Positions 1-10,113 are shown, counted from the stretch's first letter. The stretch is 64,000 nucleotides of DNA from Shewanella violacea DSS12 (GCF_000091325.1 NC_014012.1:3666500-3730499); one strand, 5' to 3'. Translations and numbers: made by a program. The notes: generated from the sequence alone by a model not told the origin.

Positions 1-103
1 CGGCCTTTAACTTGAATGGCACCAGAGCCAGTGGTTGGCGCAAAAGCTTAGGAGCAAGGTTGAGGAACTGCTTGGCGATATTGCCTGAAAGTGGTAACTG
101 CAT
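1..103 (-). CDS. ubiT: UbiT (YhbT-like SCP2 accessory factor), 5' end only
   Basis: The first 34 codons of a minus-strand gene run off the left edge of the window. The start is the ATG at 103-101. The peptide begins MQLPLSGNIAKQF and continues with an LAPKLLRQPLALVPF stretch, the typical N-terminus of the SCP2-domain protein YhbT/UbiT. In Enterobacteria UbiT works with UbiU and UbiV in oxygen-independent ubiquinone synthesis, probably by binding the lipid intermediate. Here it is divergent from ubiU and ubiV, the same arrangement as in E. coli, and this context is the main support. Only the beginning is visible, so domain completeness cannot be judged. Confidence 0.75.
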   Translation of the reverse strand, partial: MQLPLSGNIAKQFLNLAPKLLRQPLALVPFKLKA

Positions 104-196
104 ATTAATCTGGTATCCAATAGCCTAAATAACTCTCTACCTATAACAGCAGAGCCGAAAAGAAAACGAGTTTACCCATATTTTATGATCACAAAC

Positions 197-210
197 CTGT
201 TTTACATCAA
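197..210. promoter_or_regulatory. FNR-like site in the ubiT/ubiU divergent promoter region
   Basis: CTGTT-TTAC-ATCAA matches 8 of 10 defined positions of the FNR consensus TTGAT-N4-ATCAA. It lies between the divergent ubiT and ubiU genes, 66 bp before the ubiU ATG. The E. coli ubiUV genes are FNR-activated, so anaerobic control is expected, but this site is only a by-eye match. Confidence 0.35.
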
Positions 211-275
211 GTATTGGATAGCCAATCCCTTTTACACTCCCTTTTCGATTTTTTGGAGCACCTTGGAGTAAGAAT

Positions 276-1277
276 ATGGAACTGCTGTGTCCGGCTGGTA
301 ATTTGGCATCATTGAAAATTGCACTCAATGCAGGGGCCGATGCCGTCTATCTAGGATTAAAGAATGACACCAATGCCAGATCATTCGCGGGTCTCAACTT
401 TACCCCCAAGAAACTTCAGCAAGCAGCCGAATACACCAAGAAGTTGGGAAAGAAGCTCTTCCTGACTATCAACACCTTTCCTAAACCTGGAGAGGAGCAA
501 CGTTGGTACGAAGCCGTCGATATTGCCGCTAGTACTGGGGTCGACGCCCTAATCGTGGCCGATCTGTCATTGTTAGATTACGCCCACAGCCGCTACCCTC
601 ACCTGCCACTGCATCTGTCGGTGCAGGCCAGTGCCACCAACTTGGGTGCCCTGCAGCTCTATAAGGAGGAATTCAACATAGAGCGCGCGGTGTTGCCCAG
701 GGTATTATCGATGAAACAGGTAAGAGATCTGTCTAAGGTCACTCCGGTGGATTTAGAAGTGTTTGCCTTCGGCAGTCTGTGCATCATGGCCGAAGGTCGC
801 TGTCATCTCTCCTCTTATGTGACTGGCCAGTCGCCCAATACAGGAGGCTCCTGCTCACCTGCCAAGCACGTTCGCTGGCAGGAGCAAGATGGCGCTCGAT
901 TAACACGCCTCAACGAAGTCCTTATCGATAAGTCCTCCGTAGACGAACAGATGGGTTACCCCGTCGTCTGCAAAGGTCGATATACCACACAAGATAATCA
1001 CGAGCCCACCTACCTGCTCGAGTCGCCCACAAGTTTAAATACATTAAGCCTGCTCCCTGAACTCGCCAAAGCGAATGTGGTGTCTTTAAAAATTGAGGGA
1101 CGACAGCGCAGTCCAGCTTATGTAGAGCAAGTCACCTCAGTGTGGCGACGCGCCATCGATACTTATCTCGATAATCCGGACCAGTATCAAACCCAAGATG
1201 AATGGAACAGGGCGCTATCTAAGGTCTCAGAGGGGCAAACCACCACGCTAGGCGCCTATGAGCGCACCTGGCAGTAA
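276..1277 (+). CDS. ubiU: UbiU, O2-independent ubiquinone hydroxylation protein (peptidase U32 family)
   Basis: A 333-residue protein of the U32 'collagenase-like peptidase' family, close in length to E. coli UbiU. It starts MELLCPAGNL, the family's N-terminal signature. Cysteines fall at residues 169, 176, 193 and 232, the same positions as the four 4Fe-4S ligands described for E. coli UbiU. With UbiV and UbiT it allows hydroxylation of the ubiquinone ring without oxygen, apparently using prephenate as the oxygen donor in E. coli. The ATG at 276 follows a TTGGAG ribosome-binding site. ubiV lies 169 bp downstream on the same strand. The pair fits the anaerobic respiratory capacity seen elsewhere in the window. 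Confidence 0.93.
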   Translation: MELLCPAGNLASLKIALNAGADAVYLGLKNDTNARSFAGLNFTPKKLQQAAEYTKKLGKKLFLTINTFPKPGEEQRWYEAVDIAASTGVDALIVADLSLLDYAHSRYPHLPLHLSVQASATNLGALQLYKEEFNIERAVLPRVLSMKQVRDLSKVTPVDLEVFAFGSLCIMAEGRCHLSSYVTGQSPNTGGSCSPAKHVRWQEQDGARLTRLNEVLIDKSSVDEQMGYPVVCKGRYTTQDNHEPTYLLESPTSLNTLSLLPELAKANVVSLKIEGRQRSPAYVEQVTSVWRRAIDTYLDNPDQYQTQDEWNRALSKVSEGQTTTLGAYERTWQ

Positions 1278-1446
1278 TCTTAGCGATTATCAATAATTGA
1301 CCTTAAATAAGCATTTAAGCATTCATTCAAAAACGCAATGACACTGCGCGGCTCTATGGCCAAACCATAAGCACAGATGGCAATAAGACCTGAAATTCAG
1401 GCTGCCAGCAGATGTAATCTTGCATATAAAATACATAGGAAAACAG

Positions 1447-2307
1447 ATGGAAGTATCACTCGGGCCATTATTATATTGCTGGCCGAAAGAGAAGGTTATC
1501 GAATTTTATCGAGCCGTTGCCGATAGCCAGATCCCACTGGTATATCTGGGGGAGACTATTTGTAGTCGCCGCAGGGAGCTTAAGTTTACCGACTATATGG
1601 ACTTAGCCCATATGCTCAAGGCCTCGGGTAAAGAGGTGGTCCTCTCGACTCTGGCACTGCTAGAAGCCCCATCTGAATATACCGAGCTGAAGAAACAGGT
1701 CAACAATGGTGAATTCACCATTGAAGCCAACGACATGGGTGCAGTACAAGCGGCAAAGGAACTAGGCTTGCCCTTTATTTGTGGCCCGACGATCAATAAC
1801 TACAACTTAGCCAGCTTGAAGAAGCTACACAGCTGGGGCATGCAACGCTTCGTCATGCCGGTGGAGCTCTCTAAGCATTGGCTCGACAAGGTCATCTCAA
1901 TCGAAGCACCTGCGTTCGAAATCGAAGTATTTGGTCATGGCTTCATGCCCCTAGCCCTCTCGGCGCGCTGCTTTACCGCCAGACATAAGGGGCTGGCCAA
2001 AGATAAGTGCCAAACCATCTGCATCTCAAATCCTAAGGGGCTCTTGGCCCAGACTCAGGAATCTGAGCCTCTGCTACGCCTCAATGGCATACAGACTCAG
2101 TCGGCTGCTTGCATAGACCTCTCATCCGAAAGAAGCGACATGGAAAAGATGGGGGTAGATTATTTCAGGGTTTCCCCCTCAGGCATAAAAAGTGTCGAGC
2201 TAGCAGATAAATTATTAAATGGCGAACATGAACCACAAATACACACAGATGCAGAGCTAAGTTGCAACGGATACTGGCATCAGCAAGCTGGTTTTAATCG
2301 GGTGTAA
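1447..2307 (+). CDS. ubiV: UbiV, O2-independent ubiquinone hydroxylation partner of UbiU
   Basis: A 286-residue U32-family protein. Starting at ATG 1447 it reads MEVSLGPLLYCWPKE, which aligns with the start of E. coli UbiV and places cysteines at 39, 175, 188 and 192. The 13 and 4 residue spacings of the last three equal those of the E. coli UbiV iron-sulfur ligands. A TTG at 1420 opens the same frame nine codons earlier, but the AGGA motif at 1437-1440 sits correctly for 1447, so I prefer the ATG. UbiU and UbiV act as a heterodimer in the cytosol. The gap after ubiU holds only a small CCTGAA/TTCAGG hairpin. Confidence 0.92.
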   Translation: MEVSLGPLLYCWPKEKVIEFYRAVADSQIPLVYLGETICSRRRELKFTDYMDLAHMLKASGKEVVLSTLALLEAPSEYTELKKQVNNGEFTIEANDMGAVQAAKELGLPFICGPTINNYNLASLKKLHSWGMQRFVMPVELSKHWLDKVISIEAPAFEIEVFGHGFMPLALSARCFTARHKGLAKDKCQTICISNPKGLLAQTQESEPLLRLNGIQTQSAACIDLSSERSDMEKMGVDYFRVSPSGIKSVELADKLLNGEHEPQIHTDAELSCNGYWHQQAGFNRV

Positions 2308-2498
2308 ACTCTCTAGATTTAAAGCTTGAGGCCTTGAGCTGGCAAGCGATAAGGCCGAAAGCCTACAAAGGTTTAATAAAGGTTAGTAAGCTGAAAAGCG
2401 GTTGTAGGCTATAAGCTGAGGGCTTGAGATAGAGCCAATGCCATAAGGCTAGAATCTGAGCTTGTATCACTCTTCAAGTCTACATAAAACCAACTGTC

Positions 2499-2523
2499 AT
2501 TCCGGTATGCCTTTGGCCGGAAT
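2499..2523. repeat. ATTCCGG/CCGGAAT inverted repeat (REP/dRS3-like)
   Basis: ATTCCGG at 2499-2505 and CCGGAAT at 2517-2523 form a 7-bp stem with an 11-nt loop. It resembles the 'GTCATTCCGG...CCGGAATCCAGC' dispersed intergenic palindromes seen in many gammaproteobacteria. Only one copy lies in this window, so its repetitive nature is inferred from memory of the class. Confidence 0.45.
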
Positions 2524-2571
2524 CCAGCTTGAATGCTTGAAAGTCTATTCACTCTAAATAGGTAATTGCAT

Positions 2572-2796
2572 TCAAGGCCATATATGTTCCCTACATTTAT
2601 TGGCATTCCCTCTTCTGAGCCATATGGATATGGCAAATGTCTGTGAAGCGTTAGGAGCGCTTTTGACCTTGGAGGTCACCCTCAAGGCCATATATGTTCC
2701 CTACATTTATTGGCGTTTCCTCCTTCTGACCGACCCATATGGATATGGCAAATGTCTTTGAAGCCTTAGGAGCGCTTTAGACCTTGGAGGTAACCC
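2572..2796. repeat. 110-bp tandem duplication
   Basis: Two adjacent copies, about 2572-2681 and 2682-2796, both begin TCAAGGCCATATATGTTCCC and end near GACCTTGGAGG. They share nearly all bases; the second has a short insertion (CCGACC around 2730) and a few substitutions. Neither contains a plausible gene. The near-identity suggests a recent duplication. Confidence 0.85.
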
Positions 2797-3033
2797 TCAG
2801 CATCAAAAATCCCCTTAACTTGCCTTCCCTTCACTAGAATATGATGAATTTCGCCAGCCTGATTCATAAAACTTAGCTAGTCTTACCTAAAAACAGACAA
2901 TAACTGAGTTAAACGAACAAAATTCACATTAGTCACAAACAAAACAGCCACATGAATGATACAATTCGGCCAAATAAAAAATATAAAACACAAAATCTGA
3001 AATGGATTTCGCAGTTTTTGAACAGGAAGTAGC

Positions 3034-4578
3034 ATGACAAGTCAGCACAACAGATCCACTGGCAGAGAGATCAAAATCCCCGCCGGAGAAGAACTGATCT
3101 CGAGTACCAACAAGCATGGGATCATTACCTACGTAAACCAAACCTTTATCGATATCTCCGGCTTCAGTGAATCTGAACTCATTGGGCAGAAGCATAATAT
3201 CGTCAGACATCAGGACATGCCTGCTGGTGCATTTAAAGAACTCTGGAGTAAGCTCAAGTCGGGTCAATCTTGGAGAGGCGTGGTCAAAAATCGCTGTAAG
3301 GATGGTTGCTATTACTGGGTGGATGCCTTCGTCTCTCCTCTGTTTGAGAAAGGTGAGATAATAGGTTATCAGTCGGTTCGCATTAAAGCCTCAAGCCAGC
3401 TTATCACCAGAGCCGAGCAAATCTATAAACGCCTCAATCAGGGAAAAACTGTCTCCGATCCCATGAGCTTAAATCAGAAACGCATCTTATCGGCTATCTG
3501 TGCCACCTCAGGTTTAGCGGTGGCTGGCTCAATCTGGGGCTGGGGCGTTATTTTTGCCGGCGCCCTGCTCATGGGACTCAACTTAGCCATCTTCTACGAC
3601 GAGGCCTTTAGAATTCCAGCCAAATTAATGAAAATGAAACAGGGCTACGACTCTGTGAGCCGTTTCGTCTATTGTGGCCGCGATACCTCCTCCCTACTCG
3701 ACTTTCAAATGTTGATGCAAAATGCAAAATTACAAGGGGTCCTAGGTCGCTCCCAAGACAATGCCAAGCATATTGATAATATAGCCGACGAGCTTATCGT
3801 CGCTGCCAATCAAACCCATGCAGGTTTAGAAAATGAAAGCCTGCAAGTGGAGCAGATAGCCAGCGCCATGGAGGAGATGGGCTCAACCATAGCTGAAGTC
3901 GCCATGAATACTCAATCGACCTCAAACAGCATAGATGAAACGTACCAGCTCTGTCATGACAGCCGCATCAAGATGCAATCTAATACCAGCAATATAGCCT
4001 CACTCACTCAGGCGGTCACAGAAGCCGCGGCTAATGCGCACCTCCTTAATAAGGAAGCCGAGCAAGTAGCTGCAGCCATGTCTGAGATTGATTCCATCGC
4101 CGAGCAGACAAACTTACTGGCGCTTAATGCCGCCATCGAAGCCGCACGCGCCGGAGAACAAGGACGTGGTTTTGCCGTAGTCGCCGATGAAGTCAGAGCC
4201 CTATCGAAACGCACTCAACAATCGACCAATAGCATCTCTCAAAGTGTCGATAAGATGTTTGCCATGATAACCAGCTGGGCCGGTCAAATGGATTTAAGCC
4301 GAGCTCAAGCAGAAGTATGCGCCACCGACACCCAAGCATCAGCGGATAAGATTGATACCATCTACCAGGCTATCAGCACCATACACTCGCTGGCGCAGCA
4401 AAACTCGGTTGCCGCAGACCAGCAAAAAATGGTGGTCGATGAGATTAATCAAAATATTGCCGCCATCAGCCTAGCCAGCAACGATAACTTACGCGCCGTG
4501 CAAACCGTCGAAGCCTCGGTACTCGAGCTAAAAATAAATGCCGATAAAGCCAAGAGCCTGAGAGATACTTTCGGCTAA
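3034..4578 (+). CDS. aer: Aer-like PAS-domain methyl-accepting chemotaxis protein
   Basis: A 514-residue receptor, similar in length to E. coli Aer. An N-terminal PAS domain spans about residues 20-115 and includes the Aer-type [10 protein letters not shown] segment. A hydrophobic hairpin at about 151-187 anchors it in the inner membrane with no sizeable periplasmic domain. The rest is a signalling domain with the highly conserved MCP hairpin tip ([19 protein letters not shown]). Such proteins sense redox state through PAS-bound FAD and signal to CheA/CheW for energy taxis. The ATG follows an AGGAAG ribosome-binding site. Other PAS-MCPs share this architecture, so the ligand is inferred. Confidence 0.85.
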   Translation: MTSQHNRSTGREIKIPAGEELISSTNKHGIITYVNQTFIDISGFSESELIGQKHNIVRHQDMPAGAFKELWSKLKSGQSWRGVVKNRCKDGCYYWVDAFVSPLFEKGEIIGYQSVRIKASSQLITRAEQIYKRLNQGKTVSDPMSLNQKRILSAICATSGLAVAGSIWGWGVIFAGALLMGLNLAIFYDEAFRIPAKLMKMKQGYDSVSRFVYCGRDTSSLLDFQMLMQNAKLQGVLGRSQDNAKHIDNIADELIVAANQTHAGLENESLQVEQIASAMEEMGSTIAEVAMNTQSTSNSIDETYQLCHDSRIKMQSNTSNIASLTQAVTEAAANAHLLNKEAEQVAAAMSEIDSIAEQTNLLALNAAIEAARAGEQGRGFAVVADEVRALSKRTQQSTNSISQSVDKMFAMITSWAGQMDLSRAQAEVCATDTQASADKIDTIYQAISTIHSLAQQNSVAADQQKMVVDEINQNIAAISLASNDNLRAVQTVEASVLELKINADKAKSLRDTFG

Positions 4579-4944
4579 ATTAGCAGTATCACCTGTGGCG
4601 TGAAGCTTGTTTGCGCCACTTTATTCCGCCAAACGTCTGCCTTCAGAATTTGCACAAACAAACAAAAAACACACACTGCAAGCCACCCACCCAACCTTCT
4701 GTTAACGAATATTTACATCCCTAGTTATTTATTTATTTCGCTAAAATATAAATACTCAAAAAGGTGTAATAACTATGCTTTATCTTGGATTAATCCTATC
4801 AGGCTGCAGAATCGTTTTACATAGTGGATTTAAGGGGGTAATCTTGCCCCCCTCGATTTGAATGGATATTCAAACTTAATTTCAAATTGGACCAAATGTT
4901 AACTTATTGCAATTGTGCCAACACGGTAATTCAGGGTAAAAAAA
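4579..4944. other. Non-coding gap upstream of the YjiH-family gene
   Basis: An AT-rich 366-bp stretch. It contains one small hairpin, GGGGG (4834-4838) against CCCCC (4848-4852). The region before the GTG start at 4945 carries the weak ribosome-binding site CAGGGTAA. No gene is supported here. Confidence 0.5.
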
Positions 4945-6300
4945 GTGGCTGAAAAACAAACCCATAACATAAAAACGATACTGACGTTTATCATTCCGTC
5001 ATTGATAGGTCTCTTGCTGTTTATGACGCCTATCAGTTATAACGACGCGATTACTATCCCAATCGCTATCGTATCCAAGGGCCTACAAAGCCTGCTTGGA
5101 GACAGCATCGCAGCAATTGTCACCGCTATAATAGTGATCACCACCACGGCGAGTGTGCTCACTAAGCTGTTTAAGCCCGCGATGATCATCAATCATGAAT
5201 TCTTCAATGCCCTGCTCAATGTCACACCGGCTTGGCTTATCATTCGCATACTTGGCGCCATCTTCGTAGTGATGACCTTCTTCGGTGTCGGTCCTGAAGC
5301 CATTACATCTGGAGATACCGGTGCCTTGATCTTAAATGATCTCTTGCCATCGCTATTTAGCGTCTTCATCTTCGCCGGCATGTTACTGCCATTGTTGATG
5401 AATTTTGGTTTACTCGAATTTATCGGTACCTTATTAACTAAGATCATGCGCCCGGTATTTAACTTACCAGGTCGTAGCGCCGTCGATTGTATGGCCTCTT
5501 GGTTAGGCGATGGTAGTGTCGCCATCTTGATGACCAGTAAGCAGTACGAGAATCGTCTATATACTCAAAGAGAAGCGGCAATTATCGGCACCACTTTCTC
5601 TGCGGTATCTATAACCTTCTCCCTAGTGGTTATCTCTCAAGTCAGACTCGAGCATATGTTCGTGCCTTTCTACTTGACCGTTTGTTTAGCGGGTATCTTG
5701 GCTGCGGTTATCGTCCCTAAACTTCCCCCCTTGTGTTGGAAGAAAGATGTCTATATAGACAAGACTCCAAGACACCCAGATGATGAAGTTATCCCACAGG
5801 GATACAGCGTATTTTCTTGGGGGCTGGAACAAGCACTGGTTAAGGCCGGACAAACCAAGGGTATCAAACAGACATTCACCGACGGCATAAAGAACGTCAT
5901 CGACATGGTGTTTGGTGTCATTCCAGTTGTCATGGGCATAGGTACTATAGCCCTGATTATCGCGGAATATACGCCAGTGTTTGAGTATTTAGGCATGCCT
6001 TTTATTCCGCTTTTAGAGCTGTTACAGGTACCTGAAGCGGCCGAAGCATCAAGAACCATAGTGGTCGGTTTTGCCGATATGTTTATTCCTTCGATTCTTG
6101 CCAGTTCAATCGAGTCGGATATGACACGTTTCATCGTTGCCACCTTGTCTGTCACTCAGCTTATCTACATGAGCGAAGTCGGCGCACTATTGATGGGCAG
6201 TAAGATCCCGGTCAATATCTTCGAGCTTTTCGTGATATTTATCCTGCGAACTCTAGTCACTCTGCCTATCATTGCAGGTGCTGCGCATCTGATTTTCTAG
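4945..6300 (+). CDS. YjiH family membrane protein (nucleoside-recognition 'Gate' domain)
   Basis: A 451-residue, very hydrophobic protein with about ten predicted membrane segments, beginning with one at residues 11-28. It contains the PGRSAVDCMASWLGDGSVA region and other Gly/Pro-rich reentrant-like motifs typical of YjiH/Gate-domain proteins. The family is named for similarity to nucleoside transporter gates, but its substrate is not established. The start is GTG at 4945 after CAGGGTAA. The gene is monocistronic and closed by a strong terminator. Transport of a small polar solute is possible but only inferred. Confidence 0.8.
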   Translation: MAEKQTHNIKTILTFIIPSLIGLLLFMTPISYNDAITIPIAIVSKGLQSLLGDSIAAIVTAIIVITTTASVLTKLFKPAMIINHEFFNALLNVTPAWLIIRILGAIFVVMTFFGVGPEAITSGDTGALILNDLLPSLFSVFIFAGMLLPLLMNFGLLEFIGTLLTKIMRPVFNLPGRSAVDCMASWLGDGSVAILMTSKQYENRLYTQREAAIIGTTFSAVSITFSLVVISQVRLEHMFVPFYLTVCLAGILAAVIVPKLPPLCWKKDVYIDKTPRHPDDEVIPQGYSVFSWGLEQALVKAGQTKGIKQTFTDGIKNVIDMVFGVIPVVMGIGTIALIIAEYTPVFEYLGMPFIPLLELLQVPEAAEASRTIVVGFADMFIPSILASSIESDMTRFIVATLSVTQLIYMSEVGALLMGSKIPVNIFELFVIFILRTLVTLPIIAGAAHLIF

Positions 6301-6312
6301 GTTAATATCCCC

Positions 6313-6347
6313 CAAAAAAAAGAGTGGCTTGGCCACTCTTTTTTTTG
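6313..6347 (+). terminator. Rho-independent terminator after the YjiH gene
   Basis: AGAGTGGC (6321-6328), loop TTG, GCCACTCT (6332-6339), then a run of eight T. A run of A precedes the stem. It sits 13 bp after the stop codon. Confidence 0.93.
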
Positions 6348-6429
6348 TCTTGAACTTGTTATACGCACTTTTATTGTTAGCTTCTAAACTTAGAGAATAA
6401 ATCACTCATAGAGCTCTACACTCAGTGTA

Positions 6430-9400
6430 ATGAGAAGTTTTACCTTTCTATTGTGCTTACTGATGGCAAATCTTGCCTGGGCCGCCCCAGCCAGGTTCGA
6501 CTTTTATAAGGCCAAGCATGGCTTGTCCATGAATACCGTCACAGATATCGCCACTGATGATGACGGTTACCTGTGGGTCGCAACCCAAGATGGCTTAAAC
6601 CGGTTTGATGGAAAACAGTTTAAAGTCTATCGGGTGACCGGCGATAATCGGGGCCCTACAGAGAAACACATCAATAAACTCTTCTACGGTAGAAAAAAAC
6701 AGCTTTGGTTACTCACTCAAAGTACGGGGTTAAACCTTTATCAGGCATCGACCGATACTTTCATCCCCTACAACAGTACTAACACCCCACTTCCCCAGGC
6801 CACATATACAGATATAGGCCAAAATGGTCGAGGCGAGTTGTGGCTTGCTACCGACTCAATGGGACTTATCCGATACTCCCCAACAGACAATAAAATCATC
6901 AAACATTATCGCCAGGAAAATAATCAGCTCAAGAGTAATCATGTGGAGCAAATCTTCGTCGATAAGTTCGACAGGCTGTGGATAATCACAGATAAGGGTC
7001 TGTCACAGATAAGTAATAAAAATAAAATGATCCACTATCCCAATATTCAAGCTCAAATAATGGATAGCATCACCAGCCTCGAAGTTGGACACAGCAACAC
7101 ACTCTGGATTGGAACTAAGAGCAAAGGGTTATTCTTATTCGATATCTACACAGGTTCGCTGAAAGAGATCGCGCCTGCATCTAGCCTCAAAGGAAGAAAA
7201 ATATCTAAGATAAAACAAGGTAGGTTCGGCAAGCTTTGGCTTGGAATAGAATCTGTCGGATTAGCCAGATATGCACCTAGAAATGAAACGATTCAATATT
7301 TTATCAGTGACCCGAAAAATATTTATAGCCTGAGTAGCCCTATGGTAACGGCCTTAAGTCTGGATGATGATGATCAACTCTGGATAGGAACCCAAGGGGG
7401 TGGCTTGAATAAACTGTTTCTTGAAGCCGAGAGTTTTGGCCACATACACCCTTTCAGTTTCGCCGAAAATAACCTACATAATGGTGATATCAGAAGCATC
7501 TATCGAGACACTCGTCAGCAGCTCTGGGTAGGTACTTCCATGGGACTCTATCGGGCACAGGAAAATGAGCACAAACAGATCACAGGCTTTAAGCTATTCC
7601 AGGTACCGGGCTCTAAGCTTTCCCAGAGCTTTATCAGTTTTATTATGGAAGATAAGCAGCAAAGGTTTTGGGTCGGCACCCGAGGCGAAGGCTTATTCAT
7701 CTTCACCCCAGATAAGCAAACTTATGTTCATTATAAACATGAGCCAGATAACCCCAATGGCCTGCCGAGCGATCTGGTGCTGAGTATTTACTTAGATCGT
7801 CAAGACAATGCCTGGCTCACCACCAGAAATGCGGGAGTCGCTAAGTATATCGATGAAGAGCAAGGATTTATCCAATTTAAGCATAAAAGAGATGAGGTAA
7901 ACTCTTTAGCGAGTAACGAAATCAATGCTGTGATACAAGATAAAGCAAATAATTACTGGTTTGCTTCTTATACCTCAGGTTTGAGTAAACTGTCCCCGGA
8001 TGGAACATTCACTCATTTCAGTACAGACACCGAGTTTCCCATCCCCAGTCGACACCTATTTAGTCTATTCGAAAGCGATACGGGCCAGCTTTGGATGGGC
8101 TCCACCGAAGGCATTATTTCTTTCGATCCCATCACCTATAAAAGCCAAATTTTCAATACTGATAATGGTCTTATAGGCAATACTGCCTACCTCACGATCT
8201 TAGATAAACAGCAGCGCCTCTGGATAGGGACTTCTTCAGGCCTTAGCCAACTAGATACCCAAAATCTCAATATAAAGAACTACACCATTATTGATGGTCT
8301 GCAGGATAATGAATTCAATTACGGGGCGGGGTTTATCGACGATGACAATCGGATCTACTTAGGAGGGATCAATGGTTTCAATCACTTCTTTGCCTCTCAG
8401 CTTCCCAAATTAGCAGCCCCGAGAGAGCCTGTGATTAATCGTCTCTCGGTGAGAAATTCAACTGACCCAGATTACATACAGGATGCACCAATAGCACAAG
8501 AAACTCAGTTAAGCTTAACCTATAAAGGAGACCTATTTTCGTTTCATTTTCACAGTCCTGAGCTGCACCGAGCACCGCGCTTACACTATGAATATAAGAT
8601 GGTAGGCCTACATGACAAGTGGCTCGCCACCAATAAAGATCAGTCGGTTCATTTCTCCGGTTTAGCCGCTGGCGTTTACATCTTCCTCTTGAGAGCAAAA
8701 GACATTAACGGCCAATATAGCCCAGTCAGACTGGTAAAAATTAAAATACAGCCCGCGCCTTGGCGATCATGGTGGGCCTATACTTTGTATTCCCTAGCAA
8801 TAATCTCACTATTTTCAATTTCATTTTATTCTAGAGTCAATAAGTTCAATCATCTGGCAGGTTTATTACGTGATAAAGAGGAAAGTGAACAGAGGTTGCA
8901 ACTCTCGTTGTGGGGCAGCGGAGATGAATTTTGGGATTGGGATATAAAAAATAGCCAGCTGGTACGCACCAATACATTTCTTAATTATCCAAACAATGAG
9001 ACTCACCTGCAAGAGACGATAAAAACCTGCATTCATCCAGATGAACTAGCCGATATAGAATCCAAGATTGATTCATGCATGAAACAAGGCATAGATAAAT
9101 TCGAGATAATCTACCGGGGCAAGATGATGGATGCTAGCTGGCTATGGGTCCAAAATAGAGGCCAAGTCATCGACAGAGATAATCAGGGGACACCGACCAG
9201 ACTCGCTGGCACGATTAAGAACATTCAATCACAGAAGGAAAATGAAGCCGAATTGATCGCATTGAATCAAGACTTAGAGCAAAGAGTACGGGACAGAACA
9301 CTTGAATATCAACACAGTAACGATGAGCTCAAACAGACCTTGGAGCGGCTCGAATTTACTCAGAGTGAACTCATCAACAAGGAGAAAATGGCCACATTAG

Positions 9401-10113
9401 GTGGACTGGTTGCTAGTATCACCCATGAGATAAATACACCATTAGGCATCAGTGTCACGGCGGCATCTCATCTTCAGGAAAGCGTTAAGGTATTTAACAA
9501 GAAGTATGGCGAGGGCGACGTCTCCCATGAAGATTTCGAACAATATCAAACCGAAATTGATGAAGGTTCAACCCTTATGCTCTCAAATTTAAACCGAGTT
9601 TCTAAACTAGTGAAAAGTTTTAAGCAGGTCTCGGTGGATCAATCCCATGAAGATGTTCAAGAGTTCAACTTGAAAGTCTATCTGGATGAAATTTTCCTCG
9701 CCCTCAAGCCTCTACTATCGAGAACCGGCCATGAGTACTCATACCAATGCCCAGATAACATCATACTTAAGAGCCGCCCTGGAATTTTCTATCAAATCAT
9801 CAGTAACCTGTTCAACAACTCGGTGGTTCATGGCTTTCCTGACGGTGATTCAGGAAAATTAACCCTCAACATAATTAAAGTTGAGCAAGGTATCGAGATG
9901 ATCTACCAAGATAATGGTTGCGGTATGCCTACATCTGTTCAGGAGCAGATATTTGATCCCTTCTTCACCACTAAGCGTGGCAAGGGCGGCAGTGGTTTGG
10001 GCATGAACATTGTCTATAATTTAGTAACTCAAGAACTCAAGGGAAAAATACGCCTACATTCGGAGCCTGGTGCCGGCAGTACCTTCCATATTTCACTGCC
10101 AATGAGTACCTAG
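6430..10113 (+). CDS. Large membrane sensor histidine kinase with Reg_prop beta-propellers, Y_Y_Y and PAS domains
   Basis: A 1227-residue kinase. Residues 1-18 are a signal peptide ending near LAWA-AP. Residues of about 25-690 are repeated blades with motifs such as 'LWIGTxxxGL' (two Reg_prop seven-blade propellers), followed by a Y_Y_Y domain (about 700-770) and a membrane helix at about 780-800. In the cytosol come a PAS domain (about 825-925), a coiled coil, an H-box with phospho-acceptor H999 (ASITHEINTPLG) and an ATPase domain with DNGCGMP and GGSGLGMNIV motifs. No receiver or DNA-binding domain follows, unlike the Bacteroides one-protein hybrids. No response regulator gene is adjacent, so its partner is unknown. 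The extracellular ligand cannot be read from sequence. Confidence 0.88.
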   Translation: MRSFTFLLCLLMANLAWAAPARFDFYKAKHGLSMNTVTDIATDDDGYLWVATQDGLNRFDGKQFKVYRVTGDNRGPTEKHINKLFYGRKKQLWLLTQSTGLNLYQASTDTFIPYNSTNTPLPQATYTDIGQNGRGELWLATDSMGLIRYSPTDNKIIKHYRQENNQLKSNHVEQIFVDKFDRLWIITDKGLSQISNKNKMIHYPNIQAQIMDSITSLEVGHSNTLWIGTKSKGLFLFDIYTGSLKEIAPASSLKGRKISKIKQGRFGKLWLGIESVGLARYAPRNETIQYFISDPKNIYSLSSPMVTALSLDDDDQLWIGTQGGGLNKLFLEAESFGHIHPFSFAENNLHNGDIRSIYRDTRQQLWVGTSMGLYRAQENEHKQITGFKLFQVPGSKLSQSFISFIMEDKQQRFWVGTRGEGLFIFTPDKQTYVHYKHEPDNPNGLPSDLVLSIYLDRQDNAWLTTRNAGVAKYIDEEQGFIQFKHKRDEVNSLASNEINAVIQDKANNYWFASYTSGLSKLSPDGTFTHFSTDTEFPIPSRHLFSLFESDTGQLWMGSTEGIISFDPITYKSQIFNTDNGLIGNTAYLTILDKQQRLWIGTSSGLSQLDTQNLNIKNYTIIDGLQDNEFNYGAGFIDDDNRIYLGGINGFNHFFASQLPKLAAPREPVINRLSVRNSTDPDYIQDAPIAQETQLSLTYKGDLFSFHFHSPELHRAPRLHYEYKMVGLHDKWLATNKDQSVHFSGLAAGVYIFLLRAKDINGQYSPVRLVKIKIQPAPWRSWWAYTLYSLAIISLFSISFYSRVNKFNHLAGLLRDKEESEQRLQLSLWGSGDEFWDWDIKNSQLVRTNTFLNYPNNETHLQETIKTCIHPDELADIESKIDSCMKQGIDKFEIIYRGKMMDASWLWVQNRGQVIDRDNQGTPTRLAGTIKNIQSQKENEAELIALNQDLEQRVRDRTLEYQHSNDELKQTLERLEFTQSELINKEKMATLGGLVASITHEINTPLGISVTAASHLQESVKVFNKKYGEGDVSHEDFEQYQTEIDEGSTLMLSNLNRVSKLVKSFKQVSVDQSHEDVQEFNLKVYLDEIFLALKPLLSRTGHEYSYQCPDNIILKSRPGIFYQIISNLFNNSVVHGFPDGDSGKLTLNIIKVEQGIEMIYQDNGCGMPTSVQEQIFDPFFTTKRGKGGSGLGMNIVYNLVTQELKGKIRLHSEPGAGSTFHISLPMST

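Larger units (their letters stand above)
2308..3033. other. Non-coding gap between ubiV and the aer-like gene
   Basis: This 726-bp stretch holds no convincing gene. Its first 120 bp are rich in AAGCT/TAAGCT words. It then carries an ATTCCGG inverted repeat and a 110-bp tandem duplication, annotated separately. The last 200 bp are AT-rich and presumably hold the promoter of the chemoreceptor gene, but no clear -35/-10 pair could be picked. Confidence 0.6.

Noticed and set aside
1420..1446. TTG start of ubiV nine codons upstream
   Set aside because: The ATG at 1447 has a better placed ribosome-binding site and matches the known N-terminus.
2409..2636. 75-codon minus-strand open frame
   Set aside because: It overlaps the tandem duplication and the ATTCCGG inverted repeat, has no ribosome-binding site and no protein-like features.
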